From the NCBI RefSeq assembly GCF_020618775.1, contig NZ_JAESVB010000001.1, positions 186,001 through 250,000 on the forward strand: a stretch of DNA of 64,000 nucleotides. Direction: 5' to 3'. Under the pieces are notes generated by a model. The model was not told where the DNA came from. It worked only from the letters and a program-made list of their open reading frames with translations, and did no database searches. Position numbers and translations under genes: made by a program. Every line of letters starts with the position of its first letter. The first letter of the stretch is position 1. The DNA comes from Acidisoma silvae (GTDB lineage Bacteria > Pseudomonadota > Alphaproteobacteria > Acetobacterales > Acetobacteraceae). Positions 1 through 8,494 of the stretch are shown here, piece by piece.

Positions 1-300
1 GGCCAGCCCGATTTCGCCCATATCGTCATCGACTATATTCCCGGCGAATGGCTGGTGGAGAGCAAGTCGCTGAAACTGTTCCTGACCAGCTTCCGCAATC
101 ATGGTGCCTTTCATGAGGCGTGCAGCATGATGATCGCGCAGCGGCTGGTCGATCTGCTGGCGCCGCGCTGGTTCCGCATCGGCGCCTATTGGTATCCGCG
201 CGGTGGCATTCCGATCGACGTCTTCTGGCAGAGCGGCGCGCCGCCCGAGGGCGTCTTCCTGCCCGACCAGGGCGTGGCCCCCTATCGCGGCCGGGGATGA
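1..300 (+). CDS. queF: NADPH-dependent 7-cyano-7-deazaguanine reductase, C-terminal part (5' end outside window)
   Basis: QueF reduces preQ0 to preQ1 in queuosine biosynthesis, in the cytoplasm. The visible 99 residues carry the family's landmarks in order: ESKSLKLF, then [10 protein letters not shown], then a C-terminal [11 protein letters not shown] segment. The catalytic cysteine region lies upstream of the window. The reading frame is open from base 1, so the gene is truncated only by the window edge. It is followed in the same direction by queG, which catalyses the last step of the same pathway; the 90-bp gap contains a palindromic repeat (311-390). Identification is secure from the motifs. 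Confidence 0.93.
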   Translation, partial: GQPDFAHIVIDYIPGEWLVESKSLKLFLTSFRNHGAFHEACSMMIAQRLVDLLAPRWFRIGAYWYPRGGIPIDVFWQSGAPPEGVFLPDQGVAPYRGRG

Positions 301-310
301 CACCCGCAAG

Positions 311-390
311 GTCATGCACGGCTTTATGCCGTGCATCCACCCGTCCGGGCGCCGCGACGGGTCGATCCGCGCAACACGTGCGCGGATGAC
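311..390. repeat. Intergenic palindromic repeat, family A copy 1
   Basis: An 80-bp element bounded by GTCAT at the left end and ATGAC at the right. It holds three stem structures: a perfect 9-bp hairpin at 314-336 (arms ATGCACGGC / GCCGTGCAT, loop TTTAT), a 6-bp outer stem CCCGTC (340-345) with GACGGG (356-361), and a perfect 9-bp hairpin at 365-387 (ATCCGCGCA / TGCGCGGAT). A second copy with the same architecture lies at 13089-13202. It resembles a non-autonomous REP or MITE-like element. The queG start codon follows immediately. Confidence 0.75.
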
Positions 391-1524
391 ATGGAGGATA
401 GCGCCCGAACCCCGAATGACCCGACCTTAGCAGCCGCGATCCGCGCAAAAGCGCAGGATCTTGGTTTCGGCGCGGTCGGTTTCGGGCCCGCTGACCTGCC
501 GCCTGGCGCCGGCGCGCGCCTGGCAGAACTGGTCGCGGCCGGCCATCACGGTGAAATGGCGTGGATGGCCGAGCGGATGGAAAGCCGGGAAAGTCCGCGC
601 GGGCTTTGGCCCGAGGTCCGCAGCGTCATTTCGCTCGGCATGAGCTACGCGCCCGAAGGCGATGCCCTGGCAACGCTAGGCGACAAGGCGGCCGGCAATA
701 TTTCGGTCTATGCCCGCAACCGGGATTATCACGACATCATCAAGGGAAAGCTGAAGCACCTCGCGCAGTTCATCGTCAGCCGCGCGGCGGCCGAAAGACC
801 GCAGGTCAAGGTTTTCGTGGATACCGCGCCGGTGATGGAAAAGCCGCTGGCGCAGCAGGCCGGGCTTGGCTGGCAGGGCAAGCATACCAACCTCGTTTCC
901 CGCGCGCATGGGTCATGGCTTTTCCTGGGTGAAATCTACACGACGCTTGATCTGTCACCTGATGCGCCGCACGAGGACCATTGCGGCACCTGCCACCGCT
1001 GCATCGATGCCTGCCCGACGGCAGCCATTACCGCGCCCTATCGGTTGCAGCCGACGCGCTGCATTTCCTATCTCACCATCGAGCATAAGGGGCCGATCCC
1101 TCTGGAATTCCGGGCGGCGATGGGCAACCGCATCTATGGCTGCGATGATTGCCTCGCGGTCTGTCCCTGGAACCGTTTCGCGCAGACGGGCAGGGAGGCC
1201 AAGCTGGCGGCTCGCGCCGATTTGCAGGCGCCTGCGTTGCGTGATCTTTCCCGCCTCGACGACGCCGGTTTTCGTCAGCTTTTCTCAGGCTCGCCCATCA
1301 AACGCATCGGCCGCGACCGTTTCCTGCGCAACGTTGCGATCGCCATCGGCAATAGCGGTGATACGGTTCTATTGCCGGAGGTGCAGCGCCTCGCCGCCGA
1401 ACCGGACGCGGTCCTGGCCGAGGCTGCCGCCTGGGCCGTTACGCAGTTGCAGCATGAAATGATTTCGCCCGGAACGGTTGATGAGACCCGGTCAGCGACG
1501 CTAGGCTCCGCCGATCCAGCGTGA
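391..1524 (+). CDS. queG: Epoxyqueuosine reductase QueG
   Basis: QueG is a cobalamin and [4Fe-4S] enzyme that reduces epoxyqueuosine to queuosine in tRNA. The 377-residue product has two ferredoxin-type cysteine clusters, CGTCHRCIDACP and CDDCLAVCPW, in the spacing typical of the family, and the HEDHCGTC lead-in. Starts upstream of 391 would translate the palindromic repeat at 311-390, so the ATG at 391 is preferred; a weak purine-rich stretch is all that precedes it. The gene follows queF, giving a pathway pair. Its stop codon is only 11 bp before the next gene's preferred ATG. Confidence 0.95.
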   Translation: MEDSARTPNDPTLAAAIRAKAQDLGFGAVGFGPADLPPGAGARLAELVAAGHHGEMAWMAERMESRESPRGLWPEVRSVISLGMSYAPEGDALATLGDKAAGNISVYARNRDYHDIIKGKLKHLAQFIVSRAAAERPQVKVFVDTAPVMEKPLAQQAGLGWQGKHTNLVSRAHGSWLFLGEIYTTLDLSPDAPHEDHCGTCHRCIDACPTAAITAPYRLQPTRCISYLTIEHKGPIPLEFRAAMGNRIYGCDDCLAVCPWNRFAQTGREAKLAARADLQAPALRDLSRLDDAGFRQLFSGSPIKRIGRDRFLRNVAIAIGNSGDTVLLPEVQRLAAEPDAVLAEAAAWAVTQLQHEMISPGTVDETRSATLGSADPA

Positions 1525-1535
1525 AGGTCTTCGTC

Positions 1536-2498
1536 ATGGCGTCCTTGCGGTCGAAACTCCGGCAGATTTTGCATCAGACCGGGTTGCGGCCCATTCCACC
1601 GCCACCCCTGCCGCCGGTCTGGATGCGCCCGGTGCCTGCGGCCAAGCCCCGCCCGGACGGACAGCCCATCAGCTTCGATGAACTCGCGGAATATCTCGAC
1701 CCAAGCCTGCTGCCGGTGCTGGACCGCCCGGATGTCGATACAACGCTTCTGACGCCGGAACAGTTGAGCTGGCGGCAGGATGGCGTGGTCGAGTTGAAGG
1801 GCTTCCTGCCCGATGATCTGGTCGACGCCTATAGCGCCGTCCGTTCCAAACTGGATCACGTCGGCTGGCTTTATGCCACGCCTTATCTCGATGTACCGGA
1901 AATGCGGGATCTCGCTCTTTATCCGCCGCTCATGGCCGTCATGGAAAGCCTGATCGGCGAGCCGCTGATGCTGCATCTGGCGCTGACCGGCTGGATCAGC
2001 AGCGGCCGTACCTGGCATCAGGATGATTATTTGAATCCGCCGCATGTCGCGAGCTGGTATATCGCCATCTGGATCGCGCTGGACGATATCCACCCCGACA
2101 GCGGGCCGTTCGAATACCTGCCCGGTTCCCATCACTGGCCGTTGCTGCGCCGCGATCTGGTGATGGCGCATCTCACTGACGAGGAATTGCAGCGCAAGGA
2201 AAAGCTGACCGGCCATAATTCCTGGGAAAAATACGCCGAGCGCTTCGTGACGCCGGCCGTGGATCGCAAAATCGAAGAGTCAGGCCTGCCGATCCGGCGA
2301 TTCCTCGGCAAGAAAGGCGATGTGCTGATCTGGCATGGCGCGCTGATGCATCGCGGGTCGGTCGCGAATATCTCGCATATGCCGCGCAAGTCGCTGATCA
2401 CCCATTATTCCGGGGTCAATCACCGGCATGACATGCCCAACCGCGCGCAGCATGAGGGCGGCGGCACCTACGTCCTGTTTGACCGCCCGGCCAGCTGA
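1536..2498 (+). CDS. Phytanoyl-CoA dioxygenase (PhyH) family protein, copy 1
   Basis: A 320-residue member of the PhyH family of Fe(II)/2-oxoglutarate-dependent oxygenases. The iron-binding HxD sits in TWHQDDYLNPPH, and the distal His/Arg element is in LMHRGS. The middle holds ALDDIHPDSGPFEYLPGSH, typical of PhyH proteins. A GTG start at 1521 that overlaps the queG stop is possible. The ATG at 1536 is preferred because it aligns with the start of the neighbouring paralogue (both begin with a short LR-rich helix, MASLRSKLRQ and MANLRWRLRQ). Substrate is unknown. The neighbouring paralogue and downstream Rieske and flavin monooxygenases suggest an oxidative pathway. Confidence 0.85.
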   Translation: MASLRSKLRQILHQTGLRPIPPPPLPPVWMRPVPAAKPRPDGQPISFDELAEYLDPSLLPVLDRPDVDTTLLTPEQLSWRQDGVVELKGFLPDDLVDAYSAVRSKLDHVGWLYATPYLDVPEMRDLALYPPLMAVMESLIGEPLMLHLALTGWISSGRTWHQDDYLNPPHVASWYIAIWIALDDIHPDSGPFEYLPGSHHWPLLRRDLVMAHLTDEELQRKEKLTGHNSWEKYAERFVTPAVDRKIEESGLPIRRFLGKKGDVLIWHGALMHRGSVANISHMPRKSLITHYSGVNHRHDMPNRAQHEGGGTYVLFDRPAS

Positions 2499-2581
2499 CA
2501 GCTTCCCGACCAATCCGGCCGATCTCCGTTGATGACACATGGAAAATGCGGTTAGTGTGGCTGGAAGCGGAGGATTGAGGC

Positions 2582-3534
2582 GTGGCTAATCTGAGATGGC
2601 GCCTGCGCCAAATGCTGCGGCGGACAGGGCTGCGTCATGTTAAGCGGTTGATGCCGAAACCCGCCTTCAAGCGCCGCGTGCCCTATATCGGGCCGCATCC
2701 CGATGGCCGTCCGATCAGCTTCGCGGACCTGTCCGAGCCCATGGACACAAAACGGCTGCCGCCGCTGGATCAGCCGGGCGTCGATCTATCCAGGCTTACA
2801 CCGCATCAGCGCAGTTGGCATGACCAGAGCTGAAGGGCTTCCTGCCCGAGCCTCTGGTCGATGCCTATATCGCCCGCCGCGCGCCCCTGCCGGATCACGG
2901 CTGGCTGAAGGCGACGCCCTATCTGCATGTGCCGGAACTGCGCGACCTCGCCCTTTATCCGCCGCTGATGGAGATCATGCGGAGCCTGATCGGCGAACCG
3001 ATGATGCTGCATCTGGCGCTGACGGGCTGGATCAGCACGGCGCGTGCCTGGCATCAGGACGATTATCTGAACCCGCCGCATGTCGCGAGCTGGTACACGG
3101 CGGTCTGGATCGCATTGGACGATATCCATCCCGACAGCGGGCCTTTCGAATATCTGCCGGGCTCGCATCGCTGGCCGTTGCTGCGGCGTGAGAAGGTTCT
3201 GGCCTATCTCACGGACGAGGAATTGCAGCGCAAGGAGGCGCTGACCGGCCATAATAACTGGGAAAAATATGCCGAGCGCTTCGTGACGCCGGCGGTGGAC
3301 CGCGAAATCGCGGAATCCGGCCTGTCAGTCACCCCGTTCCTCGGCAAGAAGGGCGACGTGCTGATCTGGCACGGCATGCTGATGCATCGCGGATCGGTGG
3401 CGAGGGTTCCGCGCATGCCGCGCAAATCCCTCATCACGCATTATTCCGGCGTCAATCACCGCAAGGATATGCCCTATCGCAGCACCCATGCGGGCGGCGG
3501 CAGCTACGCCCTATTCGACCACGCTTTCGAGTAA
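2582..3534 (+). pseudogene. Phytanoyl-CoA dioxygenase family, copy 2, frameshifted
   Basis: A tandem paralogue of the gene just upstream, similar along its whole length, including WHQDDYLNPPH, the HPDSGPFEYLPGSH segment and LMHRGS. The first 83 codons (GTG start at 2582) run into TGA at 2831. The remaining homology continues in another frame from GAG at 2827. Compared with copy 1, the stretch between the conserved TGG and GAG codons is 8 nt instead of 18 nt, a net loss of 10 nt. All iron-binding residues lie downstream of the lesion. Either it is a recent pseudogene, or a C-terminal fragment is made from an internal start such as GTG 2929, or there is an assembly error. The last 24 bp overlap the convergent Rieske gene. 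Confidence 0.8.
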
Positions 3535-4641
3535 GGGCGAACGGCTGGCGATAAGTGGCACGTCCTCGACCGTGCCGCGTTCCATCAGCAGCGCGCGCAG
3601 GTTGCGGATGACCGGAAAAACCTCCTGATTCCAGTCCGCGCCCTGTGCGTCATGCGCCGCCTGTTCCAGTTCCACGATTTCGCGGTCTTCCTTGAAGATG
3701 CGCTCGGTGAAGATGATCAGCAGCGGCCAGGCGGCGCTCAGCAGGAAGGCGAGCTTCGGCTTATGGACCGAGAGCAGGCCGAAGGTGCGGTTGGTGCGTT
3801 GTTCGCGATCCTGCGGCACATAGGCGATCCACAGGTCCATCACCGGCGTCTCATCCTTCATGAGGATACGCAGCGTCTGGTAGGGATATTCGGTGCGGAT
3901 GGTCATGACATCCTTGTCCGCGAACTCAGCCTGGGTGCCGCGCTTCTGGCCGAAGATCGCGGCCTCGCCCCAAGGCTGCTTGCCCCCGGTGCGTGCGAAG
4001 CTGTAGCGCGCCTCCACCCAGTCCTCGCCCTGGGCCTGGCCCAAAAAGCGCGGGCGCATCTGGCCCATCTGCTTGCGGTGCAGGAACTGATGGTTCATGT
4101 CCATCAGGTTCTCATGCATGAAGCTGTAATGGCAGCCCACGATCTGGCCGAAGCGGCGGGTCTTGTAGGCGGGGTTGGCGACTGACCCCAAAGCGGGCAG
4201 CGGCGTGGTCTCAGCCAGCGCCGGATCGCCCGGAAAGACCAGAATGAGGCCCTCCTTTTCGACGCAGGGATAGGACCGCACGCCATTGGGCAGCTTGCCC
4301 TTGCCCAGATAAGGCACGTCCGTGCATTGGCCGGACTGGTCATAGGCCCAGCCGTGATAGCCGCAGCGGATGGCGCAGCCTTCCACCAGCCCCTGACTGA
4401 GCGGCACCTGGCGATGGGCGCAGCGATCCTCCAGCGCGAAAACCGGCTTTCCGGTCTCCTTGGGCCTGGCGAGCACGATCGGCTTTTCCGCGAAGCGCAC
4501 GGCCAGGGTTTTTCCCGGCTGCAATTCGCGCGACCAGGCCAGCGGATACCAATGGTCGGGATGCGCGCCGACCCGCCGCAGATCACGCCCACGGCCCGGA
4601 CAGGGCATCACATCATCGACAGAAGGAAAGCCATGGTCCAT
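3511..4641 (-). CDS. Rieske (2Fe-2S) aromatic-ring-hydroxylating-type oxygenase, alpha subunit-like
   Basis: A 376-residue protein with an N-terminal Rieske domain (CAHR ... CGYHGW, residues roughly 80-115) and a C-terminal catalytic domain containing ENLMDMNHQFLH, the N-D-H-H pattern that binds mononuclear iron in ring-hydroxylating and O-demethylating oxygenases (VanA, phenylpropionate dioxygenase-like). A reductase partner is not encoded nearby, so electrons must come from elsewhere. It lies downstream of the flavin monooxygenase gene on the same strand (85-bp gap) and converges on the PhyH pair. The substrate cannot be read from the sequence. Confidence 0.85.
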   Translation of the reverse strand: MDHGFPSVDDVMPCPGRGRDLRRVGAHPDHWYPLAWSRELQPGKTLAVRFAEKPIVLARPKETGKPVFALEDRCAHRQVPLSQGLVEGCAIRCGYHGWAYDQSGQCTDVPYLGKGKLPNGVRSYPCVEKEGLILVFPGDPALAETTPLPALGSVANPAYKTRRFGQIVGCHYSFMHENLMDMNHQFLHRKQMGQMRPRFLGQAQGEDWVEARYSFARTGGKQPWGEAAIFGQKRGTQAEFADKDVMTIRTEYPYQTLRILMKDETPVMDLWIAYVPQDREQRTNRTFGLLSVHKPKLAFLLSAAWPLLIIFTERIFKEDREIVELEQAAHDAQGADWNQEVFPVIRNLRALLMERGTVEDVPLIASRSPLLESVVE

Positions 4642-4726
4642 GCGCGCTTAGCCTCAAGCAATATCGTCCACGCAACATAGAGGCTGGGGTGATTGAGCCT
4701 AAGTAAACTTTCCTTTGGGGAGAGGT

Positions 4727-6418
4727 CTACGCTGGCAGATCAACCGGTGCGATGGCATCGAAGACATCGCCGGGCCCGGGATTCTCCGCCAGGGTCTTGC
4801 CGCCGAATTGATGCAGCACGCCCCAGACCGTATTGAGCGCTGTCTGCACCGCGCCTTCGGCCCAGCCGGGTGTGAAGGAAACGCCGTCACCCGCCAGAAA
4901 CAGGCCACGTTCGGCCGGCGGCAGGCTGTCCTGCATGAAATGGCAGAACATTTGCCTATTGTAACGATAATGGCCGGGCAGCGCGCCTTTGAAGGCGCCG
5001 AGGAAATTCGGGTCGCTCTCCCACGACACCGTGATCGGTTCGCCGATGATATGCGATGCGATATCGACGCCGGGATAGACCTTTTGCAGGGCCCCCAGCA
5101 TCAGCCGCACCCGCCGCTCGGCATCCAGCGGCAGCACCTTCATCGCATCCGACATCCAGGAATAGGACAGACAGATGACCGAAGGCTTGTCCGGTCCGTT
5201 GTCGAAAAGATAGGTGCCGCGCGTGATGCGATCCGTCAGCGTCATGCTCATCTTGTAGCGGCCGGTCGTCTCGTCGCGCTCGGTCCAGAAGGGCTTGTCG
5301 ACCATGACGAAGGTCTTGGCCGATTGCATGTAGCGCGTGCGGTCCAGCGCCATCCAAAGCTTCTGGGAAAACAGGCTTTCATCGCAATCGATATGCGTCG
5401 TCAGCAGCCAGGAATGGCAGGTGACGATGGCCGCCTTGTAGCGGCGCGTATCGCCCCAGCGATCGGTGATGGCGATACCGCCACCGGCTTCGTCACGGGC
5501 GATGCGGGTGACGCCCGGTCGCGGCGCTCCGGCATGGAGCGAGGCGAGGGAGGTGCCGGCCGGCCAATGGGCCAGCGTGGTCGGTGCCAGATGCCACAGC
5601 CGGCGCGGCAATTGCTCGGCGCCGCCCACCATCATGCGTTGGCCTTCGTCCTGCGCGGTCACCACCACACGCAGGATTTCCAGCATGGAATTGGGAAAAT
5701 CGCTGTCCCAGCCGCCGGTGCCGAAGCCGACCTGACCGAAAACCTCGCGATGGCGGAAGGATTTCTGCGCGAAACTGGGGGAGGAGGCGACGAAATCGTA
5801 GAATGTCCGTTCGTCCCAGAGCGGCACCAGCTTGTTCCAGATGGCTTTCAGTGCCGGGATATCGCGCTTGCGCACGGCATCCTGTAGCGCCGTGAAATCG
5901 GCCCCGCCTTCCAGCGCCCCGGACCAGGCTTCCGACACTTCGCGCAGCAAAGGCGGCAATGCGCCATGGCCCGCGCCCTCGACATAGAATTGCTCGGATT
6001 CGAGGTCGATCAGCGTCGACGGCGTCGCTTCATCCAGCGGATTGGGAAAAGGTTTCGTCTCGATCCCGACCTGGCCGATATAGTGATACAGCCCCGTCGA
6101 GGAGACGGGGAAGCGCATTCCGCCCAGTTCGGCGAAAACGCCGTCGGCGCCGCTGAAGGGTTCAGACCGCAGGCGGCCGCCCATGCGCGAGGATTCGTAG
6201 ATGACGGGTTTGAAGCCGAGCTTCATCAGCTCATGGCCAGCGACGATGCCGGCAAGGCCCGCGCCGATAACGGCGACTTCCTGCCCAAGCTGGTCGTCGG
6301 GCAGGCGCCCCAGACCCGCCGGATGGGAAATCCAGCGGTCATAGTCGAAGGGAAAATCAGGCCCGAATGTCGTGACCGGCGGCTTGGCTGAGTTATCGGT
6401 ATCCAGCAGCAGGGACAT
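4727..6418 (-). CDS. davB: Flavin monoamine oxidase family protein resembling L-lysine (or L-tryptophan) 2-monooxygenase
   Basis: A 563-residue FAD enzyme. It has the dinucleotide-binding motif VIGAGLAGIVAGHEL at about residue 50, followed by GGRLRSEPF and ELGGMRFP, and a C-terminal FAD segment FLAGDGVSFTPGWAEGA. Length and motifs (GPDFPFDYDRW, HPAGLG, FGTGGWDSDFPNSMLEI, DRTRYMQS) match my recollection of Pseudomonas lysine 2-monooxygenase DavB, which oxidatively decarboxylates lysine to 5-aminovaleramide. Tryptophan 2-monooxygenase (IaaM, to indole-3-acetamide) is the main alternative in the same family. The amidase that would process either product (DavA or IaaH) is not adjacent. It is followed by the Rieske oxygenase gene on the same strand. 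Confidence 0.78.
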   Translation of the reverse strand: MSLLLDTDNSAKPPVTTFGPDFPFDYDRWISHPAGLGRLPDDQLGQEVAVIGAGLAGIVAGHELMKLGFKPVIYESSRMGGRLRSEPFSGADGVFAELGGMRFPVSSTGLYHYIGQVGIETKPFPNPLDEATPSTLIDLESEQFYVEGAGHGALPPLLREVSEAWSGALEGGADFTALQDAVRKRDIPALKAIWNKLVPLWDERTFYDFVASSPSFAQKSFRHREVFGQVGFGTGGWDSDFPNSMLEILRVVVTAQDEGQRMMVGGAEQLPRRLWHLAPTTLAHWPAGTSLASLHAGAPRPGVTRIARDEAGGGIAITDRWGDTRRYKAAIVTCHSWLLTTHIDCDESLFSQKLWMALDRTRYMQSAKTFVMVDKPFWTERDETTGRYKMSMTLTDRITRGTYLFDNGPDKPSVICLSYSWMSDAMKVLPLDAERRVRLMLGALQKVYPGVDIASHIIGEPITVSWESDPNFLGAFKGALPGHYRYNRQMFCHFMQDSLPPAERGLFLAGDGVSFTPGWAEGAVQTALNTVWGVLHQFGGKTLAENPGPGDVFDAIAPVDLPA

Positions 6419-6444
6419 GCGGGTCGTCTCCCATCACGCGCGTC

Positions 6445-6741
6445 TCAGGACGCGCGGAGAGCGGCCCGTTTCGCTGCCGCCTGCTTTTCCGCGAGGCCGG
6501 GCGGAATCTCAACCCCGATTTCCAGCGTCGAGAAATTGTCGCCGCGATCGAGCTTGACCTGGACCTTCTCGCGTTCGACGGAGACGTGCTTGGCGATCAC
6601 CGCCAAAATCTCCTCCTGCAGAATGGCGACCAGATCGCTATTGCCGCCGATGGTGCCGCGTTCATGCGCCAGCAGGATCTGCAGGCGGTCGCGGGCAATG
6701 GCGGCAGTCGGCTTCCGGCTGAGAAAGCTGAAAAAGCTCAT
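6445..6741 (-). CDS. minE: Cell division topological specificity factor MinE
   Basis: A 98-residue MinE, which stimulates MinD ATPase and drives pole-to-pole oscillation of the MinCD division inhibitor at the membrane. The N-terminal amphipathic segment MSFFSFLSRK is followed by the MinD-interacting region (ARDRLQILLAHER) and the dimerisation domain (EEILAVIAKHV ... VEIP). Its ATG overlaps the minD stop codon by 4 bp (ATGA), so it is probably translationally coupled as the last gene of minCDE. Confidence 0.97.
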   Translation of the reverse strand: MSFFSFLSRKPTAAIARDRLQILLAHERGTIGGNSDLVAILQEEILAVIAKHVSVEREKVQVKLDRGDNFSTLEIGVEIPPGLAEKQAAAKRAALRAS

Positions 6742-7553
6742 GCAACCCTCCTGCCGAACAGCTTGTTGAGGAAGCCTGTCTTTTCGCCCGGCACCGTCAT
6801 CGGCACCTGCTCGCCCATCAGGCGGCGGGCGGCGTCGGCATAGGCGCGGGAGGGCGCGGCATCCGGATTGGCGAGAACGACCGGCGTGCCAAGGTTGGAC
6901 GCGCGCAGCACTTCCGCGCTTTCCGGAATGATGCCGAGCAGCGGGATGGACAGGATTTCCAGCACGTCTTCGGTCTTGAGCATGTCGCCACGGGCGGCAC
7001 GGACCGGATCGTAGCGGGTCAGCAGCAGGTGCTTTTCGATCCGCTCGCCCTTCGTCGCGCGCTCCGTCTTGCTGTCCAGCAGGCCGATGATGCGGTCGCT
7101 GTCGCGCACGGAGGAGACTTCGGGGTTGGTGACGATAACGGCGACATCGGCGTGATGCATGGCAAGCGTCGCGCCGCGCTCGATGCCGGCCGGGCTGTCA
7201 CAGATCACCCAGTCGAACTTTTCGCGCAGTTCGGCGATCACTTTCTCGACGCCTTCGCTGGTCAGCGCATCCTTGTCCCGCGTCTGCGAAGCGGGGAGAA
7301 TGGACAGCGTCTCCACCCGCTTGTCGCGGATCAGCGCCTGGGACAGCTTCGCATCGCCCTGGATGACGTTGATCATGTCGAAGACGACACGACGTTCCGC
7401 ACCCATCACGATGTCGAGATTCCGCAACCCGACGTCAAAATCGACGACGACGACGTTCTTGCCCGCTTTAGCCAGGGCCGCGCCCAGGGCTGCCGTGGAC
7501 GTCGTCTTGCCCACGCCACCCTTGCCCGAGGTCACCACGAGAACTTTGGACAT
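6738..7553 (-). CDS. minD: Septum site-determining ATPase MinD
   Basis: A 271-residue ParA/MRP-type ATPase that recruits MinC to the membrane. The deviant Walker A GKGGVGKTT is at the N-terminus, with VVDFDVGLRNLD after it, and a short amphipathic membrane-targeting tail KTGFLNKLFGRR at the C-terminus. The open frame extends further upstream, but the ATG at 7553 gives the conserved start MSKVLVVTSGKGG. It lies 40 bp downstream of minC and overlaps minE by 4 bp. Confidence 0.97.
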   Translation of the reverse strand: MSKVLVVTSGKGGVGKTTSTAALGAALAKAGKNVVVVDFDVGLRNLDIVMGAERRVVFDMINVIQGDAKLSQALIRDKRVETLSILPASQTRDKDALTSEGVEKVIAELREKFDWVICDSPAGIERGATLAMHHADVAVIVTNPEVSSVRDSDRIIGLLDSKTERATKGERIEKHLLLTRYDPVRAARGDMLKTEDVLEILSIPLLGIIPESAEVLRASNLGTPVVLANPDAAPSRAYADAARRLMGEQVPMTVPGEKTGFLNKLFGRRVA

Positions 7554-7593
7554 GCCTTTACCCCTATGCGCGTCGGCCGGGCTCAGCTGAAAA

Positions 7594-8289
7594 TTAGCTG
7601 ATCTCGGTAATGATGATGGACGAGCCTTCAAGGCGCGCCTGAATAGACTTGCCTCGGAAACTATCCATGTCTTCGGCGGTCATGTACAGGCCGTCGATGG
7701 AAATCAGTTCGGCGTCGAGCTTCTTGCAGAAAATTCTTGCCTGCTGATTGCCGGTGACGCCAGCAATCGCCCGTCCGCGCAAGACGCCGTAAACATGAAT
7801 AGATCCGCCGGCCATGATTTCGGCGCCGGACGCGACCGATCCGTTAATGGTCAGATCGCCCTGCGGAAACAGGATCGTCTGACCGGACCGCACTGGTTCA
7901 TCCAGCACCATCGACGTCGGTTCCGGTGCTGCCGGTTCGTCCGGCGGATCATCCGGCACTTCATATAGTCCGAGCGGCCGTCCGCCGATCAGCGGGCCAC
8001 CGACGGATTGAACGGCCGGCGTCAGCCCGTCCACACCTTCCGCGCCGATGACGCGAATGCCGCGTGAGCGCAGTTCGTCGAACAGCGTTTCCAGATCGGG
8101 GTCGCTGTCCGGAATGCCGGAGAGGTCGACCACGATCGGCCGCCCGGCAAAAAATGTCGCCGAGCGTTCGATTTGCGCGTCCAGTTCGGCCAGCCAGCTG
8201 CGCAGCGGCGCATCGGGCGACAGGACGAAGGCCATGAAAGAACGGCCTCGGACACGAAGATTAGGGCGGGTGCGGGATAGCGTTGTCAC
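7594..8289 (-). CDS. minC: Septum site-determining protein MinC
   Basis: A 231-residue FtsZ polymerisation inhibitor. The N-terminal domain starts with the family phrase RGRSFMAFVLSPDAPLRSWL, and the C-terminal beta-helical domain has GSVASGAEIMAGGSIHVYG and RGRAIAGVTGN, which bind MinD and FtsZ. The start is a GTG at 8289; a later ATG at 8235 would remove the conserved RVRGRSF strand, so GTG is preferred. It is the first gene of the minCDE operon, and its promoter should lie in 8290-8494, shared divergently with the MFS gene. Confidence 0.95.
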   Translation of the reverse strand: MTTLSRTRPNLRVRGRSFMAFVLSPDAPLRSWLAELDAQIERSATFFAGRPIVVDLSGIPDSDPDLETLFDELRSRGIRVIGAEGVDGLTPAVQSVGGPLIGGRPLGLYEVPDDPPDEPAAPEPTSMVLDEPVRSGQTILFPQGDLTINGSVASGAEIMAGGSIHVYGVLRGRAIAGVTGNQQARIFCKKLDAELISIDGLYMTAEDMDSFRGKSIQARLEGSSIIITEIS

Positions 8290-8494
8290 AGTCGACGGGT
8301 ATCCTTGGGCCGAGCAAAGGTCAACGACTTTTCGAAACTTCCACTAGATCATGGGGGATAAACTCTAAGACCTCTCCATATCTTGGGGTAACGCCCCGAT
8401 TCGACCCCGGCTCTTGAGGGCTGGCCGTTTCGCGTTAAGTGGAGATGGCGCACGGGCATCGGGTCCGGGCCAAGATTTGGAGCCTGTCAAACCG

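Noticed and set aside
4715-5887. 390-codon plus-strand frame opposite the lysine monooxygenase-like gene
   Set aside because: The minus-strand frame has clear FAD motifs; this one has no recognisable domain and the composition of a shadow.
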